Shown here: piece by piece, positions 39,801 through 48,322 of the stretch | How positions within the stretch are numbered: position 1 is the first letter of the stretch | How the letters are laid out: each line of letters opens with the position of its first letter | DNA from: Leuctra nigra | Taxonomy: Eukaryota; Arthropoda; Insecta; Plecoptera; Leuctridae | NCBI GenBank assembly: GCA_934045905.1 | Contig: OW203762.1 | Location: forward strand, 25,762,345-25,826,344 | Reading direction: 5' to 3' | DNA: 64,000 nt | Program-made: the position numbers and the translations under genes | Notes under the pieces: model-generated | The model's input: the letters and a program-made list of their open reading frames with translations, nothing else | The model's database searches: none | Told to the model about the DNA's origin: nothing

Positions 39801-42328
39801 GAGATACAACCTCCGACGACGCCCGCTGGAATTCCATGTTGGCGACCGAGTCTTGAAGAGAGACTTCCACTTGTCCAACGCTGCCGACAACTATGCAGCC
39901 AAGCTAGCGCCTCGATACGAAGGACCGTTCGAGATCAGCAAGAAAACGTCACCGCTGATCTACCGTCTCAAGGACCTCGATGGACGCGACATCGGAACCT
40001 GGCACATCAAGGATTTGCGTAGTTATTATGATAGTTAGCTTGTAAGCAGAACTCGAAGAAAAAGAAAATTGTATTTTCTTTTTGTTGGGGTTAACGGGGA
40101 ATTGTAACGGTTTGAATTCGGCGCTGGCGCCAACGTCAAGTCGTTACCATTAGCCGGCATTTGTACCCATATTTGGAGGGTCGCCTAGAGCAGAAAAGAT
40201 GTCATGCGCAATGGTCAATGATAGTCGAGTTCGCGGATCGGCGACCTGAGCTCATTCTCTTTCTCTGACTGACCGTCGTCGACTTCACATCGCCGCGTGA
40301 GTAGTGTTTAAATGTAGATTGTAACCACGCTAAGTTGTAGCGGATATAACGTAGTGCGACTGGTCGTCCAGCCCCTACTTGCAGGTTCAATCTTGAGCTT
40401 TGTTAACAGAATCATTATTGTGCCCCTGTGGCCTACTTGAAATAGAGTAGTTAATGTATTTTGTCGTTGCGTAGTTTTTGTATTGCAATCAAGTGTGGCC
40501 ACACTTGGATTGTCTCCGCGGAGAGTCAGGCAGTCAGGGAAAGGGCACCCTTTTCGATCAATAAACCTTTCTAAATTCAACATTGTATTAAGTAAGTCCA
40601 GTAATCTTAGAACGTCGTCTGTACGAGTTCTATTTATGTAAATGTCCGAAGTAGTTCGGCGAGCATCATATCAAGAAGTGTAAGTAACGAGTTGTTATAA
40701 TTACTAGTAAAAGTCCGAATCAGTTCGGCAAGCAACATTGCACTGTCGTTATTTTATAATTGTATTGTATCAGTCTTATTTGCTATTCATTCAATTGCAT
40801 GTGTTGTGTTGCCTCCAGGCACACAGCTGATGAGGTTACGACCTGTGTTGTACACAGAGTCCATTTACGCGAGGAGGTCAAACCCCCGGTAATCTGTTAT
40901 CTCATTCTGATCATTTGTATGTTGTGTTTATTTGACTGTTCATTTATTCCTCACTTGAGGTTATGTAATAAAACCATAATTAATGTCAACTGGACATCAC
41001 AGCCTTATGTCTTGATAGTCTAGCACCTAGTTCTGATCCTATTGCTCTCGCTCATGTCGTGTCTCTCTCTTTGTCAACTACCACGAGATCACCCGCCCAC
41101 ACCCATCTCCAGCTGTTGCTAGCCCGGCACTGGTTATTTCTGCCCGAGGCGACGACGCCGGCGTGGCAGCGTTAGGTGTTACAAGAATACACCTTTGGAA
41201 TGATATAATCAAGCACTATCAATTGCTATTTTTATAGATGTCAACTTACATTGAAGTCTCGTTTACACAATTAATCATGTCACCAATGGTTGGATGAAGG
41301 CAGAATTACCGTTTTTTTTTAGCTCAGAGCAAGTGATTGGACTTCCGCCCTTCTAACTCTGAACTGCTCTGTAACTTGGAAAATGACGAATGATTGTAAA
41401 GTCATGTCAAGGGTCGTATAGAGAGACGATGATGAAGATTGGGTTATGATGGGCGTAGGGAAGAACTAAGGGGGTGGTTCGTTGTGTCTTTATTAGGTAA
41501 CTTCCCAACATTACCACTTGATTGAAAGCAAGAAGCACACAAGCCCTAAAAATTAAGATTTTTTTGCAATTTGATTTTAATTCAGCTACTGATAATGGTC
41601 TAAAGGATGAAAAAGAATATGAAATGAAAATTTGTACCTATGAGGTTGTTATCTAATGCAAATGGAGCAAACGATAAGAATAGCTTACAATTTTATTGCT
41701 ATATATATTTTATGAGATGACGTAACTAAAATTAATATGCAAATTTTAGGTATCATTATTCTTGTATATTTCTTCTCAATGAGCTACACATAAATTATTA
41801 ATAGTACTTGTTACTTTATCTTAAAATAAATTGTTTTTTTTCTTCATTATTTTGTAGGTACTAAAATCAAACTTCAATTATTTCATTTAAAATGATTCCC
41901 ATTTTGGTGATGAAATTCCTCGTGTGGGGACCGCGTGTGACCTAAGTGACTTGCACAACGAGACCCATGATGTGTGTAATTGTTCGACCTTGGTTGACCT
42001 TTAACTGACCTTGCTCGTGATGAAGAGATCCTCTCGTTTCACTGTACCGTCCTTGATTTTGTCTCGTAGAGCAACACCAATTTCAACTTCATTTCCATAC
42101 AACATGGCACAGTCAATGTGCCGATATCCAATGTCGATAGCATCTCTCAAAGCTTGACCGACTTCGCCGGGTTGGGCCTAGAAATGATTGATTTTACTAA
42201 TTTAATTTGTCAACAGAATATTGTATTACAGAATTGTCGGATGTAAATACCTGCCAAGTTCCAACACCGAAGACTGGAATGCTGTATCCATTAGACAGTT
42301 TAATAGAAGGTGCAATTATGGGTGCCAT
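33842..42328 (-). CDS. Aldo-keto reductase, at least six coding exons, one exon not found
   Basis: NADPH-dependent carbonyl or aldehyde reductase of the AKR superfamily, presumably cytosolic. Exons on the minus strand: 42,328-42,251, 42,177-42,010, 36,492-36,238, 34,773-34,570, 34,115-33,967 and 33,884-33,842. All have AG/GT borders and phases agree. They give 298 aa; AKRs are usually 310-330. The catalytic tetrad is present: Asp and Tyr in HIDCAMLY, Lys in ITSK, His in LIHWP. The family signatures KSIGVSNF and [10 protein letters not shown] are present, and the protein ends YPFNIEF. The segment of ~20 residues expected between ITSK and LGSLGV is missing, so an exon in the 5.5 kb intron was overlooked, lost or diverged. 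A Ty3/Gypsy element sits in that intron. Confidence 0.9.
33967..34115 (-). CDS. Aldo-keto reductase exon with signature 3 (NADPH phosphate contact)
   Basis: It begins [17 protein letters not shown], matching the IPKS(V/A)xxxR signature that contacts the cofactor phosphate, then [11 protein letters not shown] and RTIPFG. It ends in phase 2 at donor GTACGT. Confidence 0.9.
34570..34773 (-). CDS. Aldo-keto reductase exon VECHAHLNQ to LKYL
   Basis: 68 codons, phase 0. It continues the previous exon (NNQ to [12 protein letters not shown], a conserved junction), with LTAYCPLG and [11 protein letters not shown], the last helices of the barrel. The acceptor is TTCTCAG and the donor GTAAAT. Confidence 0.92.
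34956..35040. repeat. Imperfect ~85 bp inverted repeat in reductase intron
   Basis: CTTCATGGAGTCTAGAGTC at one side and its imperfect complement ending GCATGGAATGAAG at the other could fold into a long hairpin. It may be a small foldback element. Confidence 0.55.
35550..36238 (-). repeat. Intronic minisatellite made of the exon-intron junction (AATCAG|GTGAGTCC)
   Basis: About 40 short units (mostly 16-21 bp) lie immediately inside the intron after the reductase exon ending 36,238. On the gene strand each reads like CACAATCAGGTGAGTCC. The last exon bases plus the first intron bases of the real junction form the unit. Variants are GTGAATCC, CATGTGAGTCC and CAAGGTGAGTCC. A ~315 bp stretch is duplicated within the array (35,640 against 35,955), apparently without change. 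Confidence 0.92.
36238..36492 (-). CDS. Aldo-keto reductase exon with catalytic His and signature 2
   Basis: 85 codons. The exon begins [10 protein letters not shown] and has LIHWPVAFK with the catalytic His, then [19 protein letters not shown], the family signature. The segment before LIHWP is about two residues shorter than usual. It ends PVNNQ exactly at CAG|GTGAGT, and the intron-side repeat array starts there. The exon is GC-richer than its surroundings. Confidence 0.93.
36493..37871. other. Intron sequence left of the LTR element
   Basis: No exon found. A 31 bp unit (GTTGACTGTGATTGGTCGTAG) is directly duplicated near 37,685-37,740. A minus-strand frame of about 104 codons at 37,615-37,929 has no recognisable motif and spans the LTR border, so it is not supported. 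Confidence 0.35.
37872..38937 (+). repeat. 5' LTR, 1,066 bp
   Basis: Starts TGTAACGGTTTGAATTC and ends CCGGCGTGGCA. Every line compared with the right LTR at an offset of 2,231 bases was the same. A CAATAAACC near 38,328 and GTAATAAAACC near 38,735 could be polyadenylation signals. Confidence 0.95.
38941..38960 (+). other. Primer-binding site
   Basis: TGGCGCACACAACGTGGGGC starts three bases after the LTR. It resembles the tRNA-Lys-type primer site TGGCGCCCAACGTGGGGC with two extra bases. Confidence 0.65.
39174..39248 (+). pseudogene. Remnant of gag start
   Basis: ATG opens [17 protein letters not shown] and stops at TAA after 24 residues, next to the internal deletion. Confidence 0.5.
39380..40038 (+). 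pseudogene. Integrase remnant with intact C-terminal segment
   Basis: From about 39,387 broken frames show [11 protein letters not shown] and [14 protein letters not shown], the second Asp and the Glu region of a DDE integrase. From 39,799 to the TAG at 40,036-40,038 an open frame encodes [28 protein letters not shown] and [10 protein letters not shown], the integrase C-terminal domain. Stops and gaps separate the parts. Confidence 0.8.
40103..41168 (+). repeat. 3' LTR, 1,066 bp
   Basis: Copy of the 5' LTR. A purine-rich GGGGTTAACGGGGA just before it may be the polypurine tract. Confidence 0.95.
41173..42009. other. Intron right of the LTR element
   Basis: AT-rich; no exon with an LW- or LP-type reductase segment found on the minus strand. 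Confidence 0.4.
42010..42177 (-). CDS. Aldo-keto reductase exon with catalytic Asp, Tyr and Lys
   Basis: 56 codons in phase 0 at both ends. It contains [14 protein letters not shown] (catalytic Asp and Tyr) and ends FITSK with the catalytic Lys as the last codon before donor GTCAGT. The acceptor is TTTCTAG. Confidence 0.92.
42251..42328 (-). CDS. Aldo-keto reductase coding exon 1
   Basis: It encodes [14 protein letters not shown], then VFGVGTWQ, the first strand of the barrel and the start of the cofactor pocket. It is 26 codons in phase 0 with donor GTATTT. The ATG is chosen because family members start a few residues before the LSNG motif. An acceptor-like GTGTAG about 30 bases upstream suggests an additional 5' UTR exon. 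Confidence 0.9.
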
Positions 42329-42605
42329 TGCAGGTGCTTGTAATATTAATGTTCTACACTCAACGAACAATATTAGACTGTGCTCGTGTGGCGCTATCTC
42401 GCTTTGAAGGATGCCGAATGAGTGAGTGTGGAAAATACTTATCGTCTGTCTCAAGTGGATGATTGCAAAAATCAGTAATTTAATTTCACCTAATCGAGGC
42501 GAGTTGTCAATGGGCAGGTAGTTTTTAAATAATTCCTTTTTAAAATTCAAATACCTAATCTTTGGTTTGGTAATACATTATTGATTGAGTGAGTGATATA
42601 TTAAT

Positions 42606-42915
42606 GTATTACCCTACAAACACTGGGAGGTCCCTGGACGCGTCCTAGGCCGTCCCAGATGGGCGTACGGGCCTGCCCAGGGACCTCCCGTCTTATGGGT
42701 GATTAGCATGGAGTGAGACTCCCGGGGCCTGCCACTGGGAATAAGCCCGGGCGGCGGCCTGGGCCGTCCCATGACGCCCGCGCGGGAGGTATGGGCCGTC
42801 CCTGGACCCTCCCGGGCGGCCCGCGCGGGAGGCATAGGCCGGCCCTGGCCCCCGCCCGGGCGGCCCGCGCGGGAGCAGCTGCTCGCTTTGTAGCCCCCTC
42901 CCCCTACGCACATTC
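42606..42915. repeat. GC-rich island with 43 bp tandem units (family member 1)
   Basis: A very GC-rich stretch in AT-rich surroundings begins TACCCTACAAACACTGGGAGG. It has many CCCGGGCGG and CCCGCGCGGGAG palindromes and two and a bit tandem copies of a 43 bp unit near 42,778-42,880. The same terminal TACCCTACAAACACTGGG occurs inverted at 47,848. Confidence 0.75.
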
Positions 42916-43314
42916 CATAACGGTCACGTGCTAGCTTGCTAGGTACACTCTCATTCAAAATGCAGTACCTACAAAACGTGCCTCTGATCCAGACACGTGC
43001 ATATAGGCACTAATTTTGAATGCGAATGTACCTGGAAAAAATACGTTTCATTAAGACATAATTAATTGCAAACGTGAGTGACACGAGAAACGGGATTTTT
43101 TCACAATTTCGGAGAGTGGGCGTTGCCATACGAAAAAATAATCCAGGTATTTTCTTCCAGGGTCAATGTATTAGTTCACAGTTCACGGAATATTTCACAA
43201 CAGTTGTAATTTGTTATGTCAACTAGAAGAACAGTAGGTACCTACTCAAACACATTAGAAATGCATTTAAGGTGCTGCAAGCGCTAGCGATTTTGCTGCT
43301 TTTTGTAGACACTT

Positions 43315-43614
43315 TTTGCGATACGATTGGAGACGAAACGGGTAGACCAAATTATTTTAAATTTTAATCGTGATTAGATTAAAGACAAACTTAGGGTTAT
43401 CCCTTGGTACATTTTTAATTTTTTGTTTCGTTGATTAGTAATAATTAGTGGCTTTTTGGTGAAAAATTAGCTGTTTTCTTGTCTCCCTGGCCGCCGTATA
43501 AAATTAAATTTCAAAAATGTGCCAAGTGATAACCCTAAGTTTGTCTTTCATCTAATCATGATTAAAATTTGAGATCAATTGGTTTTCGGGTTTGGTCTCC
43601 AATCGTATCGCAAA
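43315..43614. mobile_element. Inverted-repeat element (MITE-like), ~300 bp
   Basis: The arms share GCGATACGATTGGAGAC at the ends and GACAAACTTAGGGTTATC inside, about 95 bp each with mismatches. A related single arm is at 52,106-52,262. Target duplication not resolved. Confidence 0.75.
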
Positions 43615-43699
43615 TTTCATAGTTTTGCGCGGTTTTGTTGAATAACCGGCGCCTAATTAACGATGCAATATGCAAAAATGAAAAAGTGCTACTAATATG

Positions 43700-45749
43700 C
43701 AATCAGAGTGGTCATGTGAACATCCTGTAAAAGTTACACTCGCTTATGAAACAATATTTCTCTCTAAATTTTCTAAAACGGCCGAGCGCTAGTATCACCT
43801 TAAATGGTCAAATATTAATAAAAAAAAAAAATAGCCGGTACCTAATTTATAAAGTTAATCAGTGGTTATTGGAAGTTATTTTATCTCGCCATGTTTCCCT
43901 ATTGTTTGAAAGCTGTTCCACTGACCTGACACATTACCTAAGGTACCTCCTACTGTTTTTATTTTTAACGCATTTTTATTTGGAGGAAATATTTTGGGAT
44001 CATTTGAAATCCTCAACTTGACTGTCACATAATGGGGAAGTCTCGTGAAATTCAGATTTCAGAATAATAGACCCTTATTTTATGAAAGTTGATTATGTTG
44101 CTGAACACAGATGTGATTTTATTTTTGCTGTGGGATGAATAGTTTTCAAGGAATGAATTTACAAAGTTTGATTACTTTTAACAGGAAAATTTACAGAAAA
44201 TTGACAGATGATCCACAATGGTAACACATTAGTGTAAGTGGATTCTTGTAATACGTCGTTTTTCCCGCCAAAAGTCCCATTATAATTGAATTTCATTTGC
44301 ATGAATTAATTTTTAACATTTCGCGGGTGACAAATGTCAGTAATTATTTGCGTTGATATTTAAAAACTTACTGGAACAAAATTTCTAGAGACTTAAGTAT
44401 TACCTACCTTATTCATAAAAAAATGAAGAAGGATAAAAAGATCCATAATTTTTGTTTATGAATCAGTTGTTGGATTTTGAAATTAGCAATTATTTTTTGA
44501 TAATCTCCCACAGGACGATTGAATCGTTTCAATAATAAATTTTTCATGTACTCTTCCCTACTTACTTAGGTACTATATTGTTTTGATAAATTACAAAAAA
44601 TAAAATGCTACACATAGGAGATTCACTGCAATTGAATTTTAGGAATAATAAAGAGCAGGAAAACACACGAAAATTAAAAAAAAAACAGTTTCATATAATA
44701 TAAACGTATATTATTGTAAAAGATTATACTACCACATCACTTAAAATTTTTAAATGTCCTTCAACCTTCACACGTCACATAGTATCAAAACATTCTGAGG
44801 TAGGTACTACCTGGCAGTGAGTCTGGCACGCTGTCTCTTTATCGACAAGACACAATTCGGATTTTACTTCACTCACGGATATGTTGGCACAATTTTTCAT
44901 CTTCAGTTTTTCAAGAAAATGAATGCTATTGAATACGTATTTCTTTCATCTGAAAAAATAAAATTGCAGAGTATTTAGGTAATGTACCTTGTACTAATAA
45001 TGTTCGCAAGATATTTGCAATTATTTATTATTGTAGGTACAGATTCTAACCTAAACAAGATTTATACAAGATCTTGAAAAGTTTAGCAAGATCATGCAGC
45101 GTATTGTTAGAAGTGTTTTTTATTTTTTGTGTAAATTTTTATTCGGTCAGACCAATGAAAGTCCAACATTTACAAGATCTTGTTATCAGTAAGATCTTGT
45201 TAATTTTGTCAATATTTAACACTATTATTATGCTATGCTCAAAAGAATTTTCCGATTTAATGGCCAGATACTGGATTCCATCCATAAATTATTAGCACAC
45301 GGTCTTACGGTGTCGAGGACTGACATCCGCAATCTACGTGGATGCAACTTCTTTTGAGCATGAGGCTGCCTAGCAAATAGTTTCTACCTACTACACAAGA
45401 ACTATTTATGTAAATAACTGCAATAGCAGATAGCTGCAAATAACAGTCTTTACAAAAATTTTAAAAATTGAATTTTTGGCACAGAGTGATCCCTAAAAAA
45501 AAGAAAGATAGATTCAATGAAGAATTTGTAAATTGATAGGATAAACTTCTTGGCAATGAATAATACAAAAATCACTTTTGTGTTGTGTGACCTGCCACAA
45601 TAATCACTTGAGGTACAATTATTACCATTAGGTACACTATTTATTTAAAACCCCAATAAAAATTTGAAACATTCTATATTGCATAAATGTGATTTATAGG
45701 TAAGGTTAGAGGAAATACTACACATATAAAATACTAAAATGTGGCTTAC
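43700..45749. other. Non-coding AT-rich region
   Basis: No gene supported. GGTACCTA-like palindromes are scattered here and through 47.2 kb. Confidence 0.4.
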
Positions 45750-45948
45750 CATCAGAGAGTTCTGAATCATTACATCTGTAGGGTAGGTAACATTTAATCC
45801 ATTAACTCGATGAAGTCCCAAGTCCTGTGCATCTTCAGAATTCTCGCTAATTTGCCAAGAAGTAAATTTACTTTTTAATTGAAGTAGGTAGGCAATTAAA
45901 TCGACTCTAGAATAAGAGCAGGGCAAGTTCACGGTGAATCTGTAGAAC
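45750..45948 (-). CDS. Candidate exon of an unrecognised minus-strand gene
   Basis: After acceptor TTTTTGTAG the minus strand is open for 199 bases to donor GATG|GTAAGC. One phase encodes FYRFTVNLPCSYSRVDL, then FTSWQISENSEDAQDLG and NVTYPTDVMIQNS, with a normal residue mix. It lies between the reductase and Rmnd5. No family recognised and no partner exons found, so it could be chance. Confidence 0.25.
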
Positions 45949-47636
45949 CTACAAAAAGTAAGGTGAAAGTTAGCAACTCAAATTAATTTCCTCTCAGCCA
46001 TTCCGTGTTACGGGTGTACGGGTGTAAGATGCTATGTTCAGCATCTTATTCATCAAAATAAAAATAGTTCTAGGATCATTGTGCAGCCTTCTAAATTTTT
46101 TATGTAATTTACATGGTTCGACACGAAATTTAAATTTAAATGCGGTCCCACAATTTTACTGATAACAAAATAACTATTCAAACTTAAAAAAAAACTGATT
46201 ACATATTTGGAATCAGCAAGAAAATACCATGAATTTAATATAAAAACATGCTGATTTATTTACATTTAATAATTCAGCAGTCATCATGTATTATGTGGCA
46301 TAATATGTCTGCATTCGCATGGAATGGCTGCTCTCTTACCACCGGCGCGTTGGAGGAAATTCAAAAGGTGCGGTTTATTTTTTTGGATGACAACATTCAA
46401 TCTCAAAAATTTTACTACGTATTTGAATGAAGCGGGACCACCATTCAATGTATGTATCTACTACCTCCGACAAGAATGTAATTTCCATGCAACATAATTT
46501 TTACTTTCGGATCACAGCAAAAATGTTTGTTATTGGCCTTGTAAGGTACCTACATAAACAAAAATAATTGATGTATATCTAAAATCCTTGATAAAGTTAA
46601 ATAATTAAAAATAATGAAAATATTTACCACTCTGCTCGGTTCGGTTCTTAATGTTTCGGCTCGGTTTGACGATACAGCTTGGTTCGCTCGCAGGACGAAT
46701 ACGCGCTTTGTTTCTGGAGTTCAATATCTTAATAGCCTATTTTCTTCCAGAGTAGATTCACCTTTAACAAGTAACATTATTAAAACTGCAGTAGGTACCT
46801 TGGTAGGTATGTGGGATGGTTATTGGTTAATGTAGAGGTGAAAATATTCCCAAAATAGGCGGAGGTACGTACTAGGTACCTACAGGTAGGGTTTCCTACT
46901 GACTACTACCACTGATATGTATAGACTACCACGCCAAGCAAACTGTTTACCTACTTTATTTATTTTATAAATACCTAAACTACCTAGTTGGAAATTTTAC
47001 TTTGCATAAATTGCTACATTTCAAAAATTTACATGTGAGGTTAATGTTTACTGAACATTGGTCACACTACCTATTGGTTTATTAGTATCCCCAGCATACA
47101 AAACTAAAGTATCAACGATTAATGCCTGGATACTTATGTAGGTAGTTGTGATGAAGACTCACCTTTAATGGGTTGTATGGCTCTGTGATGAAAATCCAAG
47201 CAAAAGAGGCACAACAAAACTGTAATTATTTCACGATTTGTGTCACATTAAATGGTTTGAACTGAGACAAACTATTCAGCAGTGAACACTGCATTCACGG
47301 ACACAGATAATAATTGAAATCACATTCAAAATCACTCAAAAGGACGTAAACTACACACTCATGACACTCTGTAAAATATCAACAAACGTCAAACGCCGCG
47401 TTTGAAATGAAGAAGGGAGAATGGAAACAAGTTGATTCACGAAGATGGCCGACTGCCGAGTTCATAAAAGAAACTTTACTAATAACGTTTAAAATGGTAT
47501 GAATACTTTGCTTTGGAATTGTAAACATATTTATTCTTAAATCAATATATCCATGTGAAATGTAGATGTAATTATTATAGAAATGAAGTTATAAATATGA
47601 AAAAAATAAGTCATTAGAGCAGCTCAAATTCAAACA
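45949..47636. other. Intergenic region
   Basis: No gene supported. A minus-strand splice-donor-like AAAG|GTGAGT near 47,173 might belong to a 5' UTR exon of a minus-strand gene. Confidence 0.3.
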
Positions 47637-47848
47637 GTCGTAGCGCCCGCGCGGGCCGTCCCTAGCCATTCCCGGGCGGGACCAAGACGGGACGTTCCTA
47701 GAAATTTTACAGCCAGATAAAACGGATCGGTTGGGCTCCGTTGGGCAGGCCCAGGGCATGCCCTAGTAGTTCCCGCCCGGGACGTCCCACTTGGGCGCTA
47801 GATGGGCAGAAGCCCGGGCCGCCCAGTGTTTGTAGGGTAATAATTAAT
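47637..47848. repeat. GC-rich island (family member 2, inverted)
   Basis: It starts TAGCGCCCGCGCGGGCCG, has several CCCGGGCGG-type palindromes and ends CCCAGTGTTTGTAGGGTA. That end is the reverse complement of the left end of the 42,606 island. It lies about 340 bp upstream of the Rmnd5 start codon. Confidence 0.75.
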
Positions 47849-48186
47849 TGCATGGTGTATCTCAAAGTAATACATTATAGAAACTTTGTTCTTTAATCTA
47901 CAGATAAATCTATTAAAATTTTACTGCACCCTTGGACCCTTCTTGGACGTTTATAAATTTCGCGCACTTATGAAAACGATCAGTTCAAATATTTGCTGAC
48001 AGGCGCATTGCGGTCGGCAGTAACTAGTTCTTCTCAAGGCCCACAGAGGGCCACCGCTGTCCACACCTGTCAATCTCAGTCGTCTCAAGGACGTTTGCCA
48101 CTGTCGTCCATCGATTTGTGTTGTTATTGTTGTTTCTTACGTCATTGTGTGTTATTTTTGATAATAATTTTCCTTCCAGACAAAGG

Positions 48187-48322
48187 ATGGAGGCTTGCAA
48201 CGCGGTAGAACGTGAAGTTGATAAAGTTTTATCCAAATTTGGTACTATAAATGAGCATGCAGACCGCGTTTTGCGAGATGTTGTCAATAACATTGAGAGT
48301 CTCAAGAATGAATTTGAAGATG
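48187..48322 (+). CDS. Rmnd5: Rmnd5 coding exon 1
   Basis: Encodes [19 protein letters not shown], then [12 protein letters not shown], an N-terminal helical segment. It ends in phase 1 at donor GTAAGA. Confidence 0.93.

Larger units (their letters stand above)
37872..41168 (+). mobile_element. Internally deleted Ty3/Gypsy LTR retrotransposon with 4 bp target duplication
   Basis: LTRs at 37,872-38,937 and 40,103-41,168 (1,066 bp each, TG..CA) look identical. They are flanked by GCGT at 37,868-37,871 and 41,169-41,172. Downstream of the left LTR is TGGCGCACACAACGTGGGGC, like a tRNA-Lys primer site with a small insertion. The interior is only 1,165 bp: a 25-codon gag start, scraps of integrase and the integrase C-terminus. 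It cannot be autonomous. It inserted in the large intron of the reductase gene, on the opposite strand. Confidence 0.95.

Noticed and set aside
41169..41240. Plus-strand frame reading [11 protein letters not shown] next to the LTR element
   Set aside because: It looks a little like the missing reductase segment, but it is on the strand opposite to the gene, out of order and ends in a stop.
42614..42958. Gly/Pro/Arg-rich frames over the GC-rich island
   Set aside because: Open on several strands because of GC content and palindromes; low-complexity peptide only.
47000..47480. Signal-peptide-like minus-strand stretch ending at a GTGAGT near 47,173
   Set aside because: No ATG in the hydrophobic frame and a stop just upstream; at most a UTR exon.
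48024..48305. Minus-strand frame over Rmnd5 exon 1
   Set aside because: Antisense to a well-supported exon.
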